Positions 1 through 7,841 of a DNA stretch of 27,274 nt are shown here, in pieces. A program made the translations under genes and the position numbers. The stretch comes from Oscillospiraceae bacterium (lineage in GTDB: Bacteria; Bacillota_A; Clostridia; Oscillospirales; CAG-272): NCBI GenBank assembly GCA_015064665.1, contig SVRU01000035.1:1-27274 (forward strand), written 5' to 3'. A model generated the notes under the pieces. It made no database searches. It was given only the letters and a program-made list of their open reading frames with translations, and was not told where the DNA came from. Position 1 is the stretch's first letter, and each line of letters opens with the position of its first letter.

Positions 1-114
1 TTTTTTTCTCTTTCAAAGTGTTTAACGAGATTCCTCTGCACTTTTCGGTGCTTATAAGAAATTTCTTGTTGTTCAATTTTCAATGACCAAGCGCTGCCGC
101 TTCTTGCGGTCAGC
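1..114 (-). other. Probable rRNA operon leader, 16S gene beyond left edge
   Basis: Read on the minus strand, the DNA downstream of the promoter at 121-149 contains a small hairpin (CCGC-AAGAA-GCGG), then CATTGAAAATTGAACAAC. This closely resembles the TTGAAAACTAAACAAG stretch in the leaders of Bacillus rrn operons, ahead of the 16S gene. No open reading frame is present. The 16S gene itself is not in the window, so the assignment rests on leader similarity and promoter strength. A tRNA or other stable-RNA leader is the alternative. Confidence 0.6.
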
Positions 115-120
115 TTGTCT

Positions 121-149
121 ATTATACTACATCGTTTTCAAAATGTCAA
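121..149 (-). promoter_or_regulatory. Consensus sigma-A promoter firing out of left edge
   Basis: On the minus strand a perfect TTGACA (144-149) is separated by 17 bases from a perfect TATAAT (121-126). No coding sequence follows before the window edge. Such a perfect promoter followed by a non-coding leader fits a stable-RNA operon. It lies downstream of the stop of the minus-strand gene ending at 214 and is unrelated to that gene. Confidence 0.85.
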
Positions 150-213
150 GAGTTTTTTAAAAATAAAATAAAATTTATTTCTCAAATTTAGCTACGCATC
201 AACAAATTTTGCA

Positions 214-1899
214 CTAAATTTCAAAAATCTCTATTTTTACTTGGATTTTATTTTCCGCGCTAATGTAAAATGCCTTGTAATAACCATTTCTATTTGCAGC
301 CATCTTATCAAGAGCAAAGATTGCTGACGAAGCAATATATCTGCAACACCAACCATCATATTTTACAGTCAATGTGTTTCCATCGCACAAAATTTGAGTA
401 TAGGTTTCGCCGTCAAAATGGAAAGCAGGCAAAAGAAAGGCTATTCGACCTTCACCTACTGCTTCAATTTTCACACCGTCATGGTTTACGGTATATTTTG
501 CGGTAACATAAAGATTTTTGCCAAAATCGCAACGAAGCTCCGCACCTGCTTCATTTTCTTTTGCATAACTACTCGCAACCTCGTATTCAACACTTTCGTC
601 GAGCGCAAAAAATAATTTGCCCTCCTTTTCAACGCCAACACAAAGAGATAACGCGACGTTATCTTCTATATCAAGCTTATAGTTTGGCGATTTCGGACAA
701 GGAACGGATAGACATATCGTTGACGGTGCGTCTTGCTTATGAACTCTGCCAAGACCGGATGCATCATAATGCGGATCGGCATTTGTATCAAATTCAAGCA
801 TATATCCTCCGCTCTTCAAGAAAAACTTATGAAAAAATTCAGAAGTTTTAAACACAGCAGATGAATTATCGGCAACTTCTTCGGCATCAATCGAGTCATC
901 GCACATCAGATATGCGCAAAACAGATTTGATGCAGCCGTTATCATATATTTATCGAAATATGCATAATTTTCACAACCGTAATCGCACCCTGCAGGAAAT
1001 TTGTTTTTAATATGCCGTATCGGGTAAAATGAAAGCCATTTTTCAGTAACCTTAATGCATCTTGCTATGGCTGATTTGAATAGCGCAGCAAGTTCGTCAT
1101 TCCCTTCTTTTTTATACCTGTTCGCTTCATATTCATATAAAGCGGTGCACCAGGGTTCATTATGTAAAAACTGGTTGCTGCGTCCTCCAAAAGCCATCTC
1201 ACCGTTGGTTGATTGCATATTGAGCATCATAAGTGCAGTTTTCTTAAGACATTCGTCGATTTCATTATAATATTTCCCGCGATATCCAAAATGGAGAAGA
1301 AGAGCAAACAACCCCCTCGGAACAATATCATACATAATAGGCTGATGTATATCGGATTTCGTATTGTCCATATACATACCGTTTTCATCAAGCCTACTAA
1401 GCTGTGTTGCTATTTGAATATCAATAAAATCTGTTGAATCACACAAACCCATATTTTGTCTGAAAAATTCACTGACTGCTGTAAAGAGTGCCCAGTTATT
1501 AATCGTTTGGGTTGGGTCCTTTGCAAATTGATTGTAGCATTTTTGCGGCTCAATGCTTGAAAGATAACCTTTCCACCTGCTTATTACTTCACTCGGAAGA
1601 ACCGAACTTTTTTCAAGTTCACTGATACAGCTTATAATTTCTCTTACCGAAAAATCATTTGCCGCCTTAACACAAGGAATAGTCTTACAGCAAAACTCCA
1701 TCATTTCACAAAAGATGGATAAAAGCTCTGTGCGCCTGCCATGAGAAATCAATATACCGATATTTGAAGTCAATCTTGGAAATCCATGTTCTGTCAACCC
1801 GCATTCCCTAACTTTATTAAAGTAACAAAAAATGTGTTCATCAGTATATGCAGAAAGAGTCCGTTCCATTAAATCAATATATTTTTCTCTCAGTTTCAT
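214..1899 (-). CDS. Hypothetical protein, predicted alpha-toroid plus beta-sandwich
   Basis: I do not recognise a named family. The protein is about 561 residues, with a mostly helical first two thirds that include W/Y-rich helices and a NGEMAFGGRSNQF segment. The last third is beta-rich (about 400-560) with many alternating hydrophobic strands. This layout is reminiscent of alpha/alpha-toroid carbohydrate enzymes (polysaccharide lyases, heparinase II/III-like), but I see no catalytic signature I can assign. No signal peptide or membrane segment is visible. The start is placed at the ATG at 1899, because GGAG lies 9 bases before it; the upstream TTG (1914) and ATG (1905) are too close to or inside that site. 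It lies about 25 bases behind the stop of the DUF92 gene, with no terminator or promoter between, so it is probably co-transcribed. The fold assignment is inference only. Confidence 0.6.
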   Translation of the reverse strand: MKLREKYIDLMERTLSAYTDEHIFCYFNKVRECGLTEHGFPRLTSNIGILISHGRRTELLSIFCEMMEFCCKTIPCVKAANDFSVREIISCISELEKSSVLPSEVISRWKGYLSSIEPQKCYNQFAKDPTQTINNWALFTAVSEFFRQNMGLCDSTDFIDIQIATQLSRLDENGMYMDNTKSDIHQPIMYDIVPRGLFALLLHFGYRGKYYNEIDECLKKTALMMLNMQSTNGEMAFGGRSNQFLHNEPWCTALYEYEANRYKKEGNDELAALFKSAIARCIKVTEKWLSFYPIRHIKNKFPAGCDYGCENYAYFDKYMITAASNLFCAYLMCDDSIDAEEVADNSSAVFKTSEFFHKFFLKSGGYMLEFDTNADPHYDASGLGRVHKQDAPSTICLSVPCPKSPNYKLDIEDNVALSLCVGVEKEGKLFFALDESVEYEVASSYAKENEAGAELRCDFGKNLYVTAKYTVNHDGVKIEAVGEGRIAFLLPAFHFDGETYTQILCDGNTLTVKYDGWCCRYIASSAIFALDKMAANRNGYYKAFYISAENKIQVKIEIFEI

Positions 1900-1924
1900 T
1901 TTCATAAACTCCAATCATATGATA

Positions 1925-3358
1925 TCAAATCAGAATAAATACACACATCGCAAGCACAGCAGAAAAAGCACTGCTCAAAAGATTTACCACATCGTTATCA
2001 AAGAACTCAAACCCGCAATGTTTTTTTGTCAGCTTTTTGCAATGTACTTCTCTTTCGGTAAGCTCATCACAAACAACGCATTTATATTTCACCTGCAAAA
2101 CTGAGCCAAGGAAGCTGTCAAAGATCACTCCTAAGAATGCTGAAACCACAATGATAGCATATATTTTAAAGCTATGCATACCAAACGCAAAAGGAATCAA
2201 GGATATCAATGCTGCGCCAACAAACGAAGCGAGAGTACCGGTTAACGATACACCGCCGCTGAGTCCCGGTTTTGTTTTCTTCATTTTAAATATGTCAATG
2301 ACGTTGTTTGAAATAATTCCTACGCCTGATGCTGCAGTATCGGCAAACGCTTCTGCCAGTGACGCAATATAACCGACAACAAAAGCAAAATTCATCGTTC
2401 CGGAATAGAGCAAGGCCATAAACATTGGAATCAAGCCATTCGCTATGACTTGCACAGAATCTCTGCACTCCCCTTTTTTCGTGACCGTATCTTCAAACTT
2501 GCGTCTTTTTTTAATTTTATCAACAGCAACGCTTCCAAATAGAAACGCCATAAGCATAACAAGTCCGAAGTTTCCGAAAATCAAAGAAATTACAGCATCA
2601 AGTAGCAAAGCAAGAAGAAGTGCTGACCTTGTTAAAACCTTTTTTTCAACAACAGCTACAATGATAAGGGGTGTGAAAACTATCGGAATAGCGTAGAAAT
2701 CAATTACTTGATAATATATAAATAAATAGGAAAGAAAAGAAGTTCCAAGCGTTATAGAAACATTATCAAGTCCAAATGGTGTTATAAGCTCAAGTCCGGA
2801 TGCAAAAAGACCTATCATCAAGCATTGCCAAAATTTTAAATCCACGGTAAAAACAAGAGAAAAAACGAATGCTGTTAAGCTTGATAAAATAAAATTAGCA
2901 AAAAAACCGAATAAACTTTTATTTTTATATATTTTAGGGTTATATTTTTTTATAAACTGACCGACAACGCCCGCAAATCCGTCACCGACAGAGGTACAAA
3001 ACACACCGATACCGAAAGGAAGCATCATGTCGGGAACGAACATACAAATTAAAGCCATAATACTCATTGACAAGGCATAGTAAACCGTTCCGGGAGCATT
3101 ATCGTCTTCGGAAGATATCATAGGCATTAAATTCTTTAAATGCGAAACAAAAAGCAAAATCAAGAAGAAAATGCAAACGACAAGAAAATGATAGGAATTG
3201 CCCATATAATGCGACAAAATAATCCACTCTGCTCCGACAAGAATATGAACGAGCTTTCTGGAGTACTTTTTTGGCATGCCAAGCTTATACGTGATAAGTG
3301 CAGCAAGAAGGCAGAGCAAAACGTAAGCAACGCTTAATATATATCCTTTTATTATCAT
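1925..3358 (-). CDS. VTE5-like/DUF92 fused polyprenol (phosphate) kinase-like membrane protein
   Basis: An integral membrane protein of 477 residues with two recognisable halves. Residues 1-220 resemble the dolichol/phytol kinase and CDP-diglyceride synthase-like family: SRKLVHI at 33-39, SVGDGFAG at 123-130, NKSLFGFFANF near 146-156. Residues about 225-477 are a DUF92 (TMEM19/VTE6) domain with AEAFADTAASGVG (335-347), TKPGLSGGVSLTGTLAS (362-378) and DSFLGSVLQ (414-422). In plants VTE5 phosphorylates phytol and the DUF92 protein VTE6 phosphorylates phytyl phosphate, so the fusion could carry two consecutive kinase steps giving an isoprenyl diphosphate. The substrate here is unknown and would presumably be a prenol scavenged or recycled at the membrane. 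The start is supported by GGAGG 7 bases upstream of the ATG and by the promoter at 3388-3416. It is first in an operon with the gene ending at 214. Confidence 0.8.
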   Translation of the reverse strand: MIIKGYILSVAYVLLCLLAALITYKLGMPKKYSRKLVHILVGAEWIILSHYMGNSYHFLVVCIFFLILLFVSHLKNLMPMISSEDDNAPGTVYYALSMSIMALICMFVPDMMLPFGIGVFCTSVGDGFAGVVGQFIKKYNPKIYKNKSLFGFFANFILSSLTAFVFSLVFTVDLKFWQCLMIGLFASGLELITPFGLDNVSITLGTSFLSYLFIYYQVIDFYAIPIVFTPLIIVAVVEKKVLTRSALLLALLLDAVISLIFGNFGLVMLMAFLFGSVAVDKIKKRRKFEDTVTKKGECRDSVQVIANGLIPMFMALLYSGTMNFAFVVGYIASLAEAFADTAASGVGIISNNVIDIFKMKKTKPGLSGGVSLTGTLASFVGAALISLIPFAFGMHSFKIYAIIVVSAFLGVIFDSFLGSVLQVKYKCVVCDELTEREVHCKKLTKKHCGFEFFDNDVVNLLSSAFSAVLAMCVFILI

Positions 3359-3387
3359 ACATCATCCTCCGTAAAAGAACTGTAACA

Positions 3388-3416
3388 ATTATATAATAAA
3401 AACACGTTATTGTCAA
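3388..3416 (-). promoter_or_regulatory. Sigma-A promoter of the DUF92 operon
   Basis: On the minus strand TTGACA (3411-3416), a 17-base spacer and TATAAT (3388-3393) match consensus exactly. The promoter lies 30 bases upstream of the DUF92 start codon. Confidence 0.85.
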
Positions 3417-3428
3417 CAAAGAAAAAAA

Positions 3429-3932
3429 TCAGGTTTTCAAAGTCATAAGACATGCATCAAAATATTCTGCCCCGATTTTAAAGAAATTTTTATAGATTCC
3501 AATACTTTCAAATCCAAATTTTCGATAAACCGACAAAGCTCTGTTATTATCTGCACGAACTTCCAGATATAATATTTCTATGCCTGCTCCCCTTGCAAAA
3601 TCTATCATCATTTGCATAAGATGAGAACCGATTCCCCTGCCCCAATATTCGCGAAGTACAGTTAATGATATTTCAGCTCTGTGACTGTATCTTAAAATCT
3701 TATTATGCTCAACTATCGCATTACCGACTATTTTTCCGTCACAAAGCGCAACGAACATCGCATCCTTCCCGCTTCTTAAAAATTTATCGATAAATTTCGC
3801 TTCTTTTTCGGCTGATATTAAAAAGGTGTTCTTACCGTATGACAAATTATCGGTTTCCCCTCCTACCGTATTTAGATGCTCAAGCATCAATTCCGCGTCT
3901 TCACAAACGGCTTCACGGTATTCTATATCCAC
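3429..3932 (-). CDS. GNAT-family N-acetyltransferase
   Basis: A 167-residue single-domain acetyltransferase of the GNAT superfamily, which transfers the acetyl group of acetyl-CoA to an amine. The acetyl-CoA pyrophosphate loop is seen as YWGRGIGSHLM (97-106), preceded by the beta-4 strand (EISLTVLREY). It is followed by the typical YLEVRADNNRALSVYRKFGFESIG segment that closes the fold. The acceptor cannot be told; RimI-like and small-molecule acetyltransferases share these features. The start is GTG at 3932 with only a weak purine-rich site (GTGGGA) before it. Its own promoter sits at 3962-3990. The gene appears monocistronic, because the DUF92 gene downstream has its own consensus promoter. 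Confidence 0.88.
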   Translation of the reverse strand: MDIEYREAVCEDAELMLEHLNTVGGETDNLSYGKNTFLISAEKEAKFIDKFLRSGKDAMFVALCDGKIVGNAIVEHNKILRYSHRAEISLTVLREYWGRGIGSHLMQMMIDFARGAGIEILYLEVRADNNRALSVYRKFGFESIGIYKNFFKIGAEYFDACLMTLKT

Positions 3933-3961
3933 AATCCCACATCCATTTCAAAATATAATAT

Positions 3962-3990
3962 ATTTTAGCACAACATACGAATAAAATCAA
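3962..3990 (-). promoter_or_regulatory. Probable sigma-A promoter of the acetyltransferase gene
   Basis: On the minus strand TTGATT (3985-3990), 17 bases and TAAAAT (3962-3967), about 30 bases upstream of the GTG start. Confidence 0.65.
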
Positions 3991-4017
3991 GACAACCAAC
4001 TCTTTTTATACATCAAC

Positions 4018-4052
4018 GAGGGTAGCCCTGTTTTTTTACTTGAGCTACCCTC
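4018..4052. terminator. Inverted repeat between operons, possible terminator
   Basis: Perfect 9-bp arms GAGGGTAGC (4018-4026) and GCTACCCTC (4044-4052) enclose a 17-base loop. The loop, not the flank, holds a T7 run on the plus strand. It lies downstream of the minus-strand gene ending at 4099, where a terminator is expected. Without a clean U-tract after the stem on the minus strand, intrinsic termination is uncertain. Confidence 0.45.
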
Positions 4053-4098
4053 TGATTTCATTTTCTGCCGCAACTTGCTGCAGCAGACCTAAACAGTT

Positions 4099-6702
4099 TT
4101 ATTTTTTAATCAAATCTCCACCGATTTTTTTAGCCATACCGAGAATGCCGCCGGAGTTGTTATCGCTCATGTTTGCAACGTCCTGACCGGAAATCGTTCC
4201 CGCTGCCATAATGTTCTTTCTTCTGAACTCAGGCTTTGGAGTAATTTCTCTGAACGTGCTCTCTCTCTCTTCCCTCTTGCCAAAGCATCCAACCTTAACG
4301 TCATACTTATTGCTGTGAGGAAGACCGATAGTAAGTATCGTATCGAGCTTTTCGGACTTCTTGTCGTAAGTATAATAACGAGTGAGATTATATGTTTTGG
4401 TTTCAATCGTAGGCTCTTCCGAAGCCTTTGCGGCAGGAATCGTAAATTCAAATACAGCCTTTTCGTTTCTTGATACGAAAATAGTATCCTCATCGTAGCT
4501 CTTGATTTTGGAAACGTTGAAGACAAGCTTGCGGATGTTATGACCGTCAATATCCATTCTGTAAAGAGACGAATTTCTCTGAGTATTTGAAACGGCTTCG
4601 TAACGGGTGTAATAGATGCAGTTTTTATCAATAATAACGTTATCGCCGTTAATATTGTCCGCAATAAGAGTGTCGTTCATTCCGTCAGAGCGTACTACGC
4701 GAAGAGAATTTGCCGTATCTATGTAATATACGTAATTATCGTTGATCAAAACGCTCTTCTTAAACTGCGTACATACAACGAAGCGGAGCTTTCCGTCGCT
4801 GCTGATCTTTATAAGAGCGGCGTTAATTCCGTAACCCTTGATTATGTACATCCAATCCGCTCTGACCGCAGCTACGTTCTGAACCTTAGTCATAATTTCA
4901 AGGCGGTCGTCCCCCTTAACAGAATTCGAGAAGAGCGGACAGTAAGCGTCGTTACCTACGGTATAGAACACTCTGCCCTTGATTGCGCTGAAGTAATCGT
5001 AAATATTAGCTTCAATAAGAACGTCCTCGCCCGTTTCGATGTTGTAGGAATGGAGATCGCGGTTATAGTCGTTTGGAGTATAAAGCGAGTAGATTACATG
5101 ATTTTCAACCACGTTGTGAATTTCGCAGTTCATATCAAGAATCTGCTTGTTTTCCTTGGTATTGACGTTAACAACGTTAAAATAAAGTCTGTCATCCTCG
5201 CTGTTTTCGTGAGCGGCCGTGTAGAAAAGGTTATCCTTGTAATACTCGGTAACGTCTACAAGCTCCTCAACGAGAGTGCTGACCTCGCATTTACACATAT
5301 TAACTTCAATAATTGAGTAATTGTTCTTTCTTTCAATGGTTTGGGGAGCCTTCTTGAAGAGCTTTGCAAAGCATCCCTTTGCATCGATTTTTTTAGCATG
5401 AAGCTTCTTCTTAAGGAAGAAAGAGGTGAGACCGGAGTTAAACTTGATATCCGTGATAATATGATCGCCGAGGGAATCCCCCTTATCAAGCTCTATTTCG
5501 TTTTCTGTGAAGAAATTATACGCGCAAATAGATTTATTAAGCTTTACGTAGTAAAGGTTGTTACCGTAAACGGCAATTATTTTGGTGATGTCGTTGATAA
5601 CAGGCTTTTCGGACGGCTTACCGTCGATAACCTCAAAGAAGCTATACGCCGTTCCAACGTACTCCTCTTGAGTATTCTCTGCATTATTATTCTCACCTTT
5701 TGCTTTAGGGTCAAAAACGGTAGCCGTTTTTTGCACTGCCTTATAGGTGTAATACTTGCCCATAAATGCATAGAACTGACCGTGGAAATCGAAATACTTA
5801 TTGAGCTTGTCAATATATCCGACAGACTTCTTGTATCCGCGAACCGATTCAAACAGTTCTACCGTTCTGCCTCTGTCACTGTTTCCTGCTTCAAACATCG
5901 CGAGCGCTTTGCTGTAATTCGACTCGGCATTGATTCCCTTCGCGGAAAACTCGGCAATCTTAGCCTTATCAAGCTTCGTCTGCGCTTCGGCTATTTCGGG
6001 AACGTCATAAAGCTCTGCGGGAAGCTTAAGCGATGCCGTAAGCTTCTCTATCTTATCAAGCTCAGCCTTCATACCGTCAAGCTTTGCGGCATCCATTCCA
6101 AGCTTTTCAGCAAACGCAACGTCAGATGCAAGACGGTGAAGAAGCTCTTCCTTTGCATCGATAATTCCGCTGACAAGCATTCTGTATTTATCGAAGGACG
6201 AGAAAATCTCAGCGTTGTCCTCGGCTGAATAACGCTTTGCCATATCAGATGCAATCTCGCCTACGCCTTCAATCTTTTTGGTAAGAGGAGTTGCAACGCT
6301 GATAAAATCAAGATTCCATGCAGAAGGACTTGCCGCGTGCTTGATCTTGTTTTTTTCAACCATTGCCTCGATTTCGGGAATAATTATTTCGGGATTTTCG
6401 CAATAGGATTTCCAATTATAAGTCTGAAATCTGCTGTCTAGGTAGATAATACCCGAATCGGGATCATCGATGAGCTGGAACAAATCCGGCGACGAAACTG
6501 ATGCTTGTGCATTTGAGGCCTTGACTGCGCGAGATGCTCTGTTAAGAAGCTCATCCGGAGTATAAACGTTGTTACAGCATTCGCATTCTACGATGCGGTC
6601 GCTTTTCCTAAACCACAAGGGCTTCGGGCAGGATGGGCACTCGACCTTAATCAATTTTTCTTCCTTTGTTTCCTGTTGAGATGCTGCGTTATTGATATCC
6701 AT
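4099..6702 (-). CDS. Zinc-ribbon protein with propeller-like C-terminal half (DUF5050-like)
   Basis: A protein of about 867 residues without a signal peptide or clear membrane segment. The N-terminus has a zinc ribbon, CPSC at 22-25 and CECC at 40-43. A predominantly helical, K/E-rich part follows (about 100-310). The remainder is beta-rich, with repeated strand motifs such as NLYYVKLNKSICAYN, YIDTANSLRVVRSDG and SLYRMDIDGHNIRKL, which resemble the DUF5050/TolB-type propeller repeats of Firmicute proteins. The C-terminus is glycine/lysine-rich. The function is unknown; a scaffold or sensor role is inference. The start is the ATG at 6702, with GGAGG 5 bases before it; a TTG 12 bases upstream sits at the edge of that site and is rejected. 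It is the last gene of the SPFH-YidD operon, 35 bases behind yidD. Its zinc ribbon echoes those of the SPFH protein at the operon head. Confidence 0.72.
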   Translation of the reverse strand: MDINNAASQQETKEEKLIKVECPSCPKPLWFRKSDRIVECECCNNVYTPDELLNRASRAVKASNAQASVSSPDLFQLIDDPDSGIIYLDSRFQTYNWKSYCENPEIIIPEIEAMVEKNKIKHAASPSAWNLDFISVATPLTKKIEGVGEIASDMAKRYSAEDNAEIFSSFDKYRMLVSGIIDAKEELLHRLASDVAFAEKLGMDAAKLDGMKAELDKIEKLTASLKLPAELYDVPEIAEAQTKLDKAKIAEFSAKGINAESNYSKALAMFEAGNSDRGRTVELFESVRGYKKSVGYIDKLNKYFDFHGQFYAFMGKYYTYKAVQKTATVFDPKAKGENNNAENTQEEYVGTAYSFFEVIDGKPSEKPVINDITKIIAVYGNNLYYVKLNKSICAYNFFTENEIELDKGDSLGDHIITDIKFNSGLTSFFLKKKLHAKKIDAKGCFAKLFKKAPQTIERKNNYSIIEVNMCKCEVSTLVEELVDVTEYYKDNLFYTAAHENSEDDRLYFNVVNVNTKENKQILDMNCEIHNVVENHVIYSLYTPNDYNRDLHSYNIETGEDVLIEANIYDYFSAIKGRVFYTVGNDAYCPLFSNSVKGDDRLEIMTKVQNVAAVRADWMYIIKGYGINAALIKISSDGKLRFVVCTQFKKSVLINDNYVYYIDTANSLRVVRSDGMNDTLIADNINGDNVIIDKNCIYYTRYEAVSNTQRNSSLYRMDIDGHNIRKLVFNVSKIKSYDEDTIFVSRNEKAVFEFTIPAAKASEEPTIETKTYNLTRYYTYDKKSEKLDTILTIGLPHSNKYDVKVGCFGKREERESTFREITPKPEFRRKNIMAAGTISGQDVANMSDNNSGGILGMAKKIGGDLIKK

Positions 6703-6737
6703 GATTTCCTCCAAATATATATATTAAAATAGTTAAC

Positions 6738-7109
6738 CTAGGGATAATCGATGCCTCCGTTGGGTATTTTGCATCGGGTGATTCTTTTTATCGCCTTATA
6801 AATTCCGATAAACAAACCGTATTTATTGATTGCCATAATCGTATAGGTCGAACACGTGGGAGTAAAACGGCATCTGTCCCTCGTTTCCAAAGGTGCAAAC
6901 GCTTTATAGAACAGTACGGCTCCGATCGCTATTCGCTTTAGCAAATAATAAGTCAATAAAATGGAAATTAAAAGTGACGGCAAAAAAATATACGATGTTC
7001 GCTTTGCACAAAAAAGCGCAAACAATATCCAGACAGTTGATAAAAGCAAGGCGGATAAAGGCAGGTAGGTTATAAGGTGTGTAAATTTTACTTCTCGTAA
7101 CTGCTTCAT
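6738..7109 (-). CDS. yidD: YidD membrane protein insertion efficiency factor with N-terminal membrane extension
   Basis: The C-terminal 60 residues are a clear YidD domain: a RCRFTPTCSTYT core with the two conserved cysteines, then AINKYG, GIYKAIKRITRC and the NGGIDYP ending. YidD assists YidC-dependent insertion of inner-membrane proteins. Usual YidD proteins are about 70-90 residues with only an amphipathic N-terminus. This one, at 123 residues, carries about 60 extra residues with two hydrophobic segments (about 14-34 and 40-58). It is also away from its usual rpmH-rnpA-yidD-yidC neighbourhood: here it sits 4 bases behind a membrane-protein gene and 35 bases before the zinc-ribbon/propeller gene. 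It is probably a paralogue dedicated to this operon. The ribosome site before the ATG is weak, so translational coupling to the upstream gene is likely. Confidence 0.88.
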   Translation of the reverse strand: MKQLREVKFTHLITYLPLSALLLSTVWILFALFCAKRTSYIFLPSLLISILLTYYLLKRIAIGAVLFYKAFAPLETRDRCRFTPTCSTYTIMAINKYGLFIGIYKAIKRITRCKIPNGGIDYP

Positions 7110-7113
7110 AAAA

Positions 7114-7818
7114 TCACTTCAAAATTTTACACTTTTCATTTCTGTATTCAAGAGTAACAAAAGTTTTATTGATTTTTGCCTTAAGCTCTTCTCCGCAATT
7201 CCCTGCTTTTGCATCTGCAAGAATCGACCTTACGGCAAGGGATAGCTCGGCATCGGTATCCGCAAGAGAGCTATGAGTCATGGGATCGCTGAATCTTATA
7301 GCTTCAGCCAATTTTTCAAGCGATCTTTTTATTTCGGTATCGGAAACGACGGAAGCCGCGAAATCAACGTCGGTTTTTAAATTTCTGATATAAAGAACCT
7401 TTTTCTTTACGTATTTCTGATTAGCCTCGATATATGAGACGCCGAGCAAGGAAATTACGATAACGATAAAATAAGCTACCGTTATTGCAAGCTCTACGGA
7501 AAGCGGAATACCGATTCTTTCTGCGCCGAAAGGAACGAACATAAGTTTGAGTCCAACACCGAAATATATAATCGAAAATATCCATACTATATAAAAGCAA
7601 ACAGGAATTCTGATGAAGGATATACCGTCCTTCAAACCAAAATAAACAGCAAGTCCTACAGCAAAAGCAAAATTAACCGGAAAAGTGAAGGACCAAATCA
7701 GCCAAAATGCCGGGTAGTGCTGAATTGTCTCAGGCAATACACTGAAAAGAAGTATATTGATGATCACGGCAATGGCAAAAATTGATATAACGGTTATTAA
7801 TGAAATTCTTTTTTTCAT
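7114..7818 (-). CDS. Integral membrane protein, function unknown
   Basis: A protein of 234 residues with four predicted membrane helices (about 7-27, 37-60, 72-92, 107-130). A cytosolic C-terminal domain of about 100 residues follows, helical and charged, with the heptad-like stretch TEIKRSLEKLAEAIR. I do not recognise the family. The ATG is preceded by GGAGG at a 4-base spacing. It lies 23 bases after the SPFH gene and 4 bases before yidD. The context suggests a membrane anchor or partner for the SPFH protein and YidD; this is inference. Some 5-bromo-4-chloroindolyl phosphate hydrolysis-family proteins have a similar membrane-plus-helical layout, but I cannot confirm a match. Confidence 0.65.
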   Translation of the reverse strand: MKKRISLITVISIFAIAVIINILLFSVLPETIQHYPAFWLIWSFTFPVNFAFAVGLAVYFGLKDGISFIRIPVCFYIVWIFSIIYFGVGLKLMFVPFGAERIGIPLSVELAITVAYFIVIVISLLGVSYIEANQKYVKKKVLYIRNLKTDVDFAASVVSDTEIKRSLEKLAEAIRFSDPMTHSSLADTDAELSLAVRSILADAKAGNCGEELKAKINKTFVTLEYRNEKCKILK

Positions 7819-7841
7819 AATGCCTCCAAATCAAGCAAGGT

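Noticed and set aside
5341..6228. A 295-codon open frame on the plus strand
   Set aside because: It is antisense to the zinc-ribbon/propeller gene, which has domain motifs and a GGAGG start; the plus-strand frame has no family features.
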